Shown piece by piece: positions 57,606 through 64,000 of a stretch of DNA of 64,000 nt. Positions within the stretch are counted from its first letter, which is position 1, and each line of letters opens with the position of its first letter. Both the position numbers and the translations under genes were made by a program. The notes below the pieces were generated by a model. The model was not told the origin of the DNA, made no database searches, and saw only the letters and a list, made by a program, of their open reading frames with translations. This DNA is from Sphingomonas crocodyli. Lineage in GTDB: Bacteria > Pseudomonadota > Alphaproteobacteria > Sphingomonadales > Sphingomonadaceae. The stretch lies in NCBI RefSeq assembly GCF_004005865.1, contig NZ_SACN01000001.1, positions 496,001-560,000 of the forward strand. The letters run 5' to 3'.

Positions 57606-58355
57606 ATGAAGGTCCTGGTACCCGTCAAGCGGGTGATCGATTATAACGTCAAGCCGCGCGTCAAGATGGACGGCACCGGCGTCGACCTGACCAACGTCAA
57701 GATGTCGATGAACCCGTTCGACGAGATCGCGGTCGAAGAAGCGATCCGCCTGAAGGAAAAGGGCGTGGTCACCGAGATCGTCGCCGTTTCGATCGGCGAG
57801 CAGAAGGCCCAGGAAACGCTGCGCACCGCGCTGGCGATGGGCGCGGACCGCGCGATCCTGGTCGTCAGCGAAACCGAGGTCGAGCCGCTGGGCGTCGCCA
57901 AGATCCTGCAGAAGATCGTCGAGGAAGAGGCCCCCGGCCTCGTCATCCTGGGCAAGCAGGCGATCGATGACGACAGCAACCAGACGGGCCAGATGCTCGC
58001 GGCGCTGATCGGCCGTCCGCAGGGCACCTTCGCGTCGAAGGTCGAAGTTGCGGGCGACACCGTGACCGTGACCCGCGAAGTCGACGGCGGTCTCGAGACC
58101 GTCTCGCTCAAGACCCCCGCGATCGTCACCACCGACCTGCGTCTGAACGAGCCGCGTTATGCGTCGCTGCCGAACATCATGAAGGCGAAGTCGAAGCCGC
58201 TCGCGCAGAAGACCCCCGCCGATTACGGCGTGGACGTTGCGCCGCGCCTCAAGACGCTCAAGGTCGCCGAGCCGCCGAAGCGCTCGGCCGGTATCAAGGT
58301 TGCTGACGTCGACGAACTCGTCGCGAAGCTGAAGGCGATGGGAGTTGCGGCATGA
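57606..58355 (+). CDS. etfB: Electron transfer flavoprotein beta subunit
   Basis: 249 residues. [14 protein letters not shown] start, [10 protein letters not shown], and [20 protein letters not shown] for AMP binding. Passes electrons from acyl-CoA and other dehydrogenases to ETF-quinone oxidoreductase with EtfA. GGAGAAGTGGGAA precedes the ATG; overlaps etfA by 4 bp. Confidence 0.96.
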   Translation: MKVLVPVKRVIDYNVKPRVKMDGTGVDLTNVKMSMNPFDEIAVEEAIRLKEKGVVTEIVAVSIGEQKAQETLRTALAMGADRAILVVSETEVEPLGVAKILQKIVEEEAPGLVILGKQAIDDDSNQTGQMLAALIGRPQGTFASKVEVAGDTVTVTREVDGGLETVSLKTPAIVTTDLRLNEPRYASLPNIMKAKSKPLAQKTPADYGVDVAPRLKTLKVAEPPKRSAGIKVADVDELVAKLKAMGVAA

Positions 58356-59281
58356 CGAGCCTCGTTTGGGTCGAACACGACACCGGCGCCATCAAGGACG
58401 CCACCCTGTCCGCCGTCACCGCCGCCGCCAAGCTGGGTGACGTCCATGTGATCGTCGCGGGTTCGGGCGTGGGCGACGTCGCCGCCGCCGCCGCGAAGAT
58501 CGCCGGCGTTTCGAAGGCGCTGGCCGCCGACGACGCGGCTTATGATCACGTTCTCCCCGAGAACGTCGCGCCGATGATCGCGGGCCTGATGGCCGGTTAC
58601 GACGCGTTCGTGGCACCCGCGACCGCCAACGGCAAGAATATCGCGCCGCGCGTCGCCGCCCTGCTCGACGTGATGCAGATTTCGGACATCCTCTCGGTCG
58701 AGAGCGCCGACACCTTCACCCGCCCGACCTATGCGGGCAACGCGATCGCGACCGTCCAGTCGTCGGACGCGAAGAAGGTGATCACGGTGCGCGGCACCGC
58801 CTTCGAAAAGGCGGCGCGTGAGGGCGGTTCGGGTTCGGTCGAAGCCGCTTCGGGTCCGGGCGATGCGGGGCTTTCGAGCTTCGTCGGCGCCGAAATCTCG
58901 AAGTCGGAGCGCCCGGAACTGACCAGCGCGAAGATCATCGTGTCGGGCGGCCGCGCGCTGCAGAACTCGGAAAACTTCCACACGGTCATCGAGCCGCTCG
59001 CCGACAAGCTCGGCGCCGCGGTCGGCGCGTCGCGCGCCGCGGTCGACGCGGGCTATGTCCCGAACGACTATCAGGTCGGCCAGACCGGCAAGATCGTCGC
59101 CCCGGAAGTCTATATCGCGGTCGGCATTTCGGGTGCGATCCAGCACCTCGCCGGCATGAAGGACTCCAAGACGATCATCGCGATCAACAAGGACGAAGAA
59201 GCCCCGATCTTCCAGGTCGCGGACATCGGCCTGGTCGGCGATCTGTTCAAGGTCGTGCCGGAACTGACCGGCAAGCTCTGA
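58352..59281 (+). CDS. etfA: Electron transfer flavoprotein alpha subunit
   Basis: 309 residues. The C-terminal FAD domain has [30 protein letters not shown] and [12 protein letters not shown]. Forms the FAD-containing heterodimer with EtfB; start overlaps its stop (ATGA). Confidence 0.97.
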   Translation: MTSLVWVEHDTGAIKDATLSAVTAAAKLGDVHVIVAGSGVGDVAAAAAKIAGVSKALAADDAAYDHVLPENVAPMIAGLMAGYDAFVAPATANGKNIAPRVAALLDVMQISDILSVESADTFTRPTYAGNAIATVQSSDAKKVITVRGTAFEKAAREGGSGSVEAASGPGDAGLSSFVGAEISKSERPELTSAKIIVSGGRALQNSENFHTVIEPLADKLGAAVGASRAAVDAGYVPNDYQVGQTGKIVAPEVYIAVGISGAIQHLAGMKDSKTIIAINKDEEAPIFQVADIGLVGDLFKVVPELTGKL

Positions 59282-59304
59282 ACATAGCTTCGGCGAAGAG
59301 ACAG

Positions 59305-59341
59305 GGGCGGTCGACCATCGGGTCGGCCGCCCTTTTCTTTT
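59305..59341 (+). terminator. Rho-independent terminator after etfA
   Basis: GGGCGGTCGACC-ATCG-GGTCGGCCGCCC stem (one G-G mismatch tolerance) followed by TTTTCTTTT. Confidence 0.88.
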
Positions 59342-59389
59342 GTCCGGAGGCGACTTGCGGCCGGCTACGGAGATGTGTGATCTCCCCTG

Positions 59390-59839
59390 ATGGGCACGCG
59401 CACACTCTATTCGATATCTGCCGGGTTAGCCGCTTTGATACTATCAGGCTGCGACCATATATCGGGTATTCGTACGGATGCTGATTTTCCCCACATCGAT
59501 GTGAAATGCGTGGACTCCGCACTCAGGGCGACGACCGGCATAGGCGCGATCTCCTACAGCACGGATCGGAGCGAATCTTTTCAAATCGCGCCTTATCGAG
59601 GGAAGGTCGTGACCACTTCCTACATGTGGTTCTACGGAGAGGGTCAGATAGCTTCGGTGCAGATCTTTTACGATGGAAAGAGCTGGCACTATTCCAATGG
59701 TATGGGGAAAATGGGGCCGCCATTGCCCGCATCCAAACTAGACGCGTATCGGCCATTGATGGTGCAAGTTAACACAAATATCGAGCGTAGCTGCGGATTG
59801 CCGTTGGCGGCGCAGGGGCACATACGGCGGGTAGAGTAG
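59390..59839 (+). CDS. Hypothetical lipoprotein with atypical composition
   Basis: 149 residues. Lipobox LILSGC (Cys22); two other cysteines (VKCVDSAL, ERSCGLPL) may pair. The middle is aromatic and strand-rich (YMWFYGEGQIASVQIFYDGK). Base composition is lower in GC than neighbours, so possibly acquired. No family recognised. Confidence 0.6.
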   Translation: MGTRTLYSISAGLAALILSGCDHISGIRTDADFPHIDVKCVDSALRATTGIGAISYSTDRSESFQIAPYRGKVVTTSYMWFYGEGQIASVQIFYDGKSWHYSNGMGKMGPPLPASKLDAYRPLMVQVNTNIERSCGLPLAAQGHIRRVE

Positions 59840-59941
59840 CCTCCTCACGCCCATATTTACTTTAGCATGCTATAATTTTATCGCTCCCGTTTGATCGCAA
59901 ATCCGGGCACAGTCTCCGTAACGAAAAGCAGGAGAGCGATG

Positions 59942-60664
59942 ATGGCGGAGCGGGTGGCGCTAGTGACCGGCGGGAATGTCGGGATCGGGCATGAGGTGGT
60001 GCGCGCTCTGGCCAAGGCGGGGCATGTCGTGTGGCTGGCGAGCCGCGATGCCGATAAGGGCAAGAAGGCGGCGGCTGACCTTGCCGGTGAGGGCGATATC
60101 CGGCCGGTGCGGATCGATGTGACCGACGAGGCGAGCATGGTGGCCGCCGTCGCCGCGATCGAGGCGGCGCACGGCAAGCTCGACCTGCTGATCAACAATG
60201 CGGGCGCGACCTTCGGCGGCGGTGCGGCGCATGTCGCCGATCTCGATGCCCTGCGCGCGGCGATCGAGAACAATGCGATCGGGCCGCTGCGCATGTCGCA
60301 ACTCGCACTGCCGCTGCTGCGCAAAGGGGAGACGGCGCAGATCATCATGGTGGGCAGCGGGGCGGGGAGTCTGGCGTGGCTCGGCAATCCGGCGCCGGGC
60401 TTCGAGGGGCGGATTCCGCTGGGCTATGCGACGTCGAAATCGGTGATGCATTCGATCAGCGTGCAGCTGGCGCAGGCGCTGAAGGCCGACAGGATTGCGG
60501 TCAACGTGATCAGCCCCGGCTACGTCAACAGCGCGGTCAGCCAGTATCAGGGGACCAAGTCGACCGCCGAGGGTGCGGCCCCGATCGTGCGCCTCGCGCT
60601 CGATCCCGCGCCACCGACGGGACGCTTCATCAGCGACGTCGAGGGACAGGAATTGCCTTGGTAG
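59942..60664 (+). CDS. Short-chain dehydrogenase/reductase
   Basis: 240 residues. Cofactor motif TGGNVGIG, NNAG at the central sheet, catalytic Tyr-x3-Lys in GYATSK, and the C-terminal NVISPGYVNSAVS. NAD(P)-dependent oxidoreductase of unknown substrate. AGGAG spaces best with ATG 59942; ATG 59939 is directly before it. Confidence 0.9.
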   Translation: MAERVALVTGGNVGIGHEVVRALAKAGHVVWLASRDADKGKKAAADLAGEGDIRPVRIDVTDEASMVAAVAAIEAAHGKLDLLINNAGATFGGGAAHVADLDALRAAIENNAIGPLRMSQLALPLLRKGETAQIIMVGSGAGSLAWLGNPAPGFEGRIPLGYATSKSVMHSISVQLAQALKADRIAVNVISPGYVNSAVSQYQGTKSTAEGAAPIVRLALDPAPPTGRFISDVEGQELPW

Positions 60665-60750
60665 AGACGGTTACGGAACAATAACGGGGCGTAACGGGTT
60701 CGAACGCAACAACAGGGGCATCCAGACCCCAGGTTCGCAGGAGGCCCTTA

Positions 60751-60924
60751 ATGCTGATTCACATCATTATCGTATTGATCATCGTCGGCGTGCTGTTGTG
60801 GCTCGTGAACAACTACATCCCGATGGACGGCAAGATCAAAAGCATCCTGAATGCCGTCGTGGTGATCGTCGTGATCCTCTATCTGCTCCAGGCATTCGGC
60901 CTGCTGGCGGGCGTGGGGATTTAA
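60751..60924 (+). CDS. Thivi_2564-type small membrane protein
   Basis: 57 residues with two transmembrane helices (IHIIIVLIIVGVLLWLV and AVVVIVVILYLLQAFGLL) around the conserved loop NNYIPMDGKIKSILN. Strong AGGAGG precedes the ATG. Function unknown. Confidence 0.75.
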   Translation: MLIHIIIVLIIVGVLLWLVNNYIPMDGKIKSILNAVVVIVVILYLLQAFGLLAGVGI

Positions 60925-60936
60925 CCTAGAAGTTGG

Positions 60937-61060
60937 TCCTCCCCCGGCGGGGGAGGTGGCAGGCGTAGCCTGACGGAGGGGTATTGGCCGGCAGCGATCT
61001 GCTTGCGGCGAATACCCCTCCACCGCTTTCAGCGGTCCCCCTCCCCCTCCGGGGGAGGAT
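60937..61060. repeat. GC-rich palindromic repeat (copy D)
   Basis: TCCTCCCCCGGCGGGGGAGG... and ...CCTCCCCCTCCGGGGGAGGA, with inner GGAGGGGTATT / AATACCCCTCC. Fourth family member. Confidence 0.78.
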
Positions 61061-62365
61061 CTAGAGGCGGGCGGCTGCCGCCAAATCCTCAACAAAGCGC
61101 GCGTATTCGACTTCGGCCTGTTCGCGGTCGGGGAGGCGGAGGAGGTAGCTGGGGTGGACGGTCGCGCGGGCGGTGGCGCCGTCGCCGACATCCAGCACGC
61201 GGTCGCGGACCGAGACGAGGCTCTGCGCCTTGCCGGTCAGCGAATGGACTGCGGTGGTGCCGAGCAGGATGATCCGCTTCGGCCGCACGATCCGGCGTTC
61301 CTGATCGATCCACCAGCGGCACGCCTTCACCTCGCCCGCATTGGGCTTCGAATGGATGCGGCGCTTGCCACGCTGCTCATATTTGAAATGCTTGACCGCG
61401 TTGGTGACGTAGGCGCGTGCGCGATCGACCCCGGCGTCGGCCATCGCGCGATCGAACAATTGGCCGGCGGGGCCGACGAACGGCTTGCCGGCAAGGTCTT
61501 CCTGATCGCCGGGCTGTTCGCCGACGAACATCAGATCGGCATCGATCGGGCCTTCGCCGAACACGGTCTGCGTCGCGCATTTGTGTAGCGGGCAGCGGGT
61601 GCAGTGCGACGCTTCCTCGCGCAGTTTTTCCCACGCCGTCGCGCCGTCGCCGCGGGGGGCGGTATGTTCGACCATCGCGATCTCGCGGGCGCGGGCGCCG
61701 GCGATCAGGCCGGGGATCAAGGCGGTTTCGGGCATGTTGGCCCAGTATCGGCGGGGCATTTCCTTCACCATCATGTCGACCTTCAGCCGCGCGGGATTGA
61801 AGATCGAGGCGTAATAGCCCTTCCATAAGGCCTCGACCGGATCGTCGCCCGGCGCATCGGCGCGGGTGGCGCCGGGGGCTTCGGTGAGCGTCGTGCCGTC
61901 CCAGTGGATCGAGAGTTCGGGGGTCAGGATCGACCAGCGCATCGTCGCGAAGCGGTGCAGGAAGAAGCCGGCGTTCGCGCGGACGATGTGATGCTCCGGC
62001 TCGAAAAAGGCGACGAAACGCTCGCCGTCGGCATCCTCGACTTCGCGGAAGCGGACGAAGGCGCGCATCTTGTGGATGTCGCGGCGCACCTCCTTGGCGA
62101 GCAGATCGAGCCGGCGGCGCAGCGGATCGGATTCGTCGTCGATGCGCGCGGGATCGTCCTTCAGCCGGCAGAGCATCGTGTAGAGCAAGGCGAAGCGTTC
62201 GGGATCGCGATGCAGGATCACGCTCTGCGCGAGATCGACGAAGCGGCGCGGGACGGCGAAGGCGGGCGCGGTCGGCGTGGGGCGCGGGGTGGCGGCGGTG
62301 CCGAACAGGTCGCCGCCTTCGCCTTCGACCCGCCAGACGATGTCGGCGGGCGCGACATCGGCCAT
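61061..62365 (-). CDS. DUF4130-UdgX fusion uracil-DNA glycosylase-like protein
   Basis: 434 residues as drawn. The N-terminal ~200 residues match the SAM-associated DUF4130 domain (DIHKMRAFVRFREV, FFEPEHHIVRANAGFF, YYASIFNPARLKV). The C-terminal half is UdgX-like: 4Fe-4S cysteines CTRCPLHKC, GEQPGDQEDLAGKPFVGPAG, the UdgX loop KRRIHSKP (His about 339, the residue that forms a covalent bond to uracil sites) and HPSYLLR. An N-terminal extension without any standard start codon continues upstream in frame (DLFILPRPDDIDAWRDAARA), so the true start is unclear. Downstream partner of the radical SAM gene. Confidence 0.9.
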   Translation of the reverse strand: MADVAPADIVWRVEGEGGDLFGTAATPRPTPTAPAFAVPRRFVDLAQSVILHRDPERFALLYTMLCRLKDDPARIDDESDPLRRRLDLLAKEVRRDIHKMRAFVRFREVEDADGERFVAFFEPEHHIVRANAGFFLHRFATMRWSILTPELSIHWDGTTLTEAPGATRADAPGDDPVEALWKGYYASIFNPARLKVDMMVKEMPRRYWANMPETALIPGLIAGARAREIAMVEHTAPRGDGATAWEKLREEASHCTRCPLHKCATQTVFGEGPIDADLMFVGEQPGDQEDLAGKPFVGPAGQLFDRAMADAGVDRARAYVTNAVKHFKYEQRGKRRIHSKPNAGEVKACRWWIDQERRIVRPKRIILLGTTAVHSLTGKAQSLVSVRDRVLDVGDGATARATVHPSYLLRLPDREQAEVEYARFVEDLAAAARL

Positions 62366-62429
62366 CGCGAGCGCGCGGGCGGCGTCGCGCCAGGCGTCGA
62401 TGTCGTCGGGGCGGGGGAGGATGAATAGG

Positions 62430-63671
62430 TCAGGCCGCGAACAGCTCCAGTTGCTCGCGCTTGATGCGGGGCTTGAGGTCGAGGCGGTCGATCAGGGCGG
62501 TGGGGCGCCAGTCGGACGCGACGATGAAGGGGCGGATCTTGGCGATCGAGACGGTGAGGCGTCCTACATCGGCGAGCGACAGCCGGCGCCATTTGCGCGA
62601 GACGAGGATCGCGTCGACCGCCTTCACGCCAAGGCCGGGGACGCGCAGCAAAGCCTCGCGCGGGGCGCGGTTGACGTCCAGCGGGAAGGCGTCGCGATAT
62701 TTGAGCGCCCAGGCGAGCTTGGGGTCGATATCGAGCGGGAGCATGCCGGCATCGTCGGTGGCGGCGGCGACCTCGGCGGGCTTGTAGCCGTAGAATCGCA
62801 TCAGCCAGTCCGACTGGTAGAGCCGATGCTCGCGCATCAGGGGCGGGCGGCTGAGCGGCAGGACGGCGGAGGCATCGGGGATCGGGCTGAACGCCGAATA
62901 ATAGACCCGGCGCAGCGCATAGCGATCGTAGAGCGTGGCGGCGGTGCGGACGATGTCGCTGTCGTTCGCCGCATCGGCGCCGACGATCATCTGGGTCGAC
63001 TGGCCGGCGGGGGCGAAGGCGGGGGCCGAGCGATAGCGTTTCTTCGCATCATGCCCGTCCTCGATCGCGGCCTTCATGCCGCCCATTGCGGCGCGGATGC
63101 CCGACGCGGACTTTTCGGGGGCGAGGCGGGCGAGGCCGGGGTCGGTCGGCAGCTCGACATTGATCGACAGGCGATCGGCGTGGCGGCCGGCGGCCTCGAT
63201 CAGCCGGGGATCGGCATCGGGGATCGTCTTGAGGTGGATATAGCCGCGAAACTGATGATCCTCGCGCAGGCTCCGCGCGACCTCGACCAGCTGCTCCATC
63301 GTGTAGTCGGAGGAGCGGATGATGCCCGAGGAGAGAAACAGCCCCTCGATATAATTGCGCCGATAGAAAGCGAGGGTGAGATCGACCACCTCCTTCGCGG
63401 TGAAGCGCGCGCGGCGGACGTTCGAACTCTTGCGGTTGATGCAATAGTGGCAGTCGAAGATGCAGCTGTTGGTCAGCAGGATCTTGAGCAGCGAGATGCA
63501 GCGGCCGTCGGGGGCATAAGCGTGGCAGATGCCCATCCCCTCGGTCGATCCGATCCCCTTCGCCTTGCCGGCCGAATCGCGCTTCGCCGTGCCGGAAGAC
63601 GCGCAGGACGCATCATATTTGGCCGCGTCGGCGAGGATTTCGAGTTTTTGCCGTGTATCGAGCTGCGCCAT
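62430..63671 (-). CDS. Putative DNA modification/repair radical SAM protein
   Basis: 413 residues. Radical SAM cysteines in SCIFDCHYC, GIIRSSDYTMEQLVEV and INVELPTDPGL typical of the TIGR03916 group; C-terminal helix-hairpin-helix (LLRVPGLGVKAVDAIL) for DNA binding. It regularly pairs with the DUF4130/UdgX gene that follows. Reaction unknown. Confidence 0.9.
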   Translation of the reverse strand: MAQLDTRQKLEILADAAKYDASCASSGTAKRDSAGKAKGIGSTEGMGICHAYAPDGRCISLLKILLTNSCIFDCHYCINRKSSNVRRARFTAKEVVDLTLAFYRRNYIEGLFLSSGIIRSSDYTMEQLVEVARSLREDHQFRGYIHLKTIPDADPRLIEAAGRHADRLSINVELPTDPGLARLAPEKSASGIRAAMGGMKAAIEDGHDAKKRYRSAPAFAPAGQSTQMIVGADAANDSDIVRTAATLYDRYALRRVYYSAFSPIPDASAVLPLSRPPLMREHRLYQSDWLMRFYGYKPAEVAAATDDAGMLPLDIDPKLAWALKYRDAFPLDVNRAPREALLRVPGLGVKAVDAILVSRKWRRLSLADVGRLTVSIAKIRPFIVASDWRPTALIDRLDLKPRIKREQLELFAA

Positions 63672-63705
63672 TTGTTCTTTTTATGTTCGCCTTGGCGCGG
63701 TGGCA

Positions 63706-63753
63706 ATGATCCAGATCAATCGATCGCGCCGGGCCGGGTTTGACGTCGGTCAA
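63706..63753. promoter_or_regulatory. Two FNR/FixK-type boxes
   Basis: ATGAT-CCAG-ATCAA (63706-63719, 9 of 10 consensus arm positions) and TTGAC-GTCG-GTCAA (63740-63753, a perfect palindrome). They lie between the divergent radical SAM gene and the hemoglobin gene, whose ATG is 65 bp past the second box. Confidence 0.65.
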
Positions 63754-63817
63754 AGCGAATCACCGGGCGGCGCGCCAAAGCTGTGGTCCAGAAGCGGAGC
63801 TTGGAAGGATCAGGCGC

Positions 63818-64000
63818 ATGACCGACGTTATCGTCACACACGGCGTGCCAGTGCCGGGTCGTCCGGGGTCCGCTTCACCTCCCAATGCCCGGATCGCCTC
63901 GACACCGTCGCGCCCCGCCACCGCCGCGTCCTTTGCGACGCCCTATCAGGCGCTGGGCGGGGCGGCGGTGATCGAGGCGATCATCGATCGCTTCTACGAT
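63818..64000 (+). CDS. Truncated hemoglobin (partial, runs off right edge)
   Basis: First 61 codons. A ~37-residue Pro/Ala/Ser-rich leader precedes TPYQALGGAAVIEAIIDRFYD, the first helices of truncated hemoglobins (compare LYxxLGG...I..V..FY). The proximal His is beyond the edge. Preceded by FNR-type boxes, fitting control by low oxygen or nitric oxide. Confidence 0.8.
   Translation, partial: MTDVIVTHGVPVPGRPGSASPPNARIASTPSRPATAASFATPYQALGGAAVIEAIIDRFYD

Overview
The window is high-GC chromosomal DNA from an alphaproteobacterium, most likely a sphingomonad (Sphingomonas or a close relative). Several features support this: a GapR-family nucleoid protein, a lycopene cyclase of carotenoid synthesis, a yfgM-like/bamB/der cluster, GC-rich palindromic intergenic repeats, and short overlapping genes with AAGGA/GGAGG ribosome sites. 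I made no database comparison; family names come from recognising motifs, order and length.

Layout. 0-3 kb: a hemerythrin-like gene cut by the left edge and two related Crp/Fnr-type regulators with small proteins of unknown function. 3-18.5 kb: core genes (cobQ, rpmJ, an M14 carboxypeptidase, gapR, panB, yfgM-like/bamB/der, a TusA-like gene, an Hpt protein, bfr/bfd, a BioC-like gene, modA, ppc), ending at a tRNA-Gly. 18.56-21.14 kb: a decayed 2.6-kb island bounded by a 14-bp repeat of the tRNA-Gly 3' end, holding phage-like fragments, a methyltransferase and a tRNA-like sequence. 21.3-30.3 kb: core genes again (GST, gltB/gltD, uppP, an NDUFA9-like gene). 30.46-39.48 kb: an integrative element in tRNA-Leu(CAG), bounded by an 18-bp repeat whose two copies lie exactly 9,000 bp apart. 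39.6-45 kb: envelope and membrane genes. 45-47.6 kb: a small accessory patch with ParDE, a frameshifted VOC gene, YefM-YoeB and an HNH nuclease. 47.6-64 kb: thiC with a TPP riboswitch, crtY, a LOG gene, an AIM24-type protein, a TonB receptor, sucC-etfB-etfA, an SDR, a UdgX/radical-SAM pair, and the start of a truncated hemoglobin behind two FNR-type boxes.

The best candidate for something undescribed is the tRNA-Leu element. It carries a tyrosine integrase, a serine recombinase translationally coupled to a ParB-like protein, four overlapping phage-like genes, and a 0.7-kb non-coding region with three copies of GGGTCCC-N3-GGGTCCC. It shows no recognisable capsid, portal or terminase gene, so it looks like a satellite, a domesticated element or a deletion remnant rather than a complete prophage.

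Two genes shorter than 60 codons were found by eye and are well supported (bfd and a Thivi_2564-type membrane protein). Several more short ones lie inside the two mobile regions. Very long ORFs antisense to ppc, gltB and other genes are GC-driven shadows and are not annotated.
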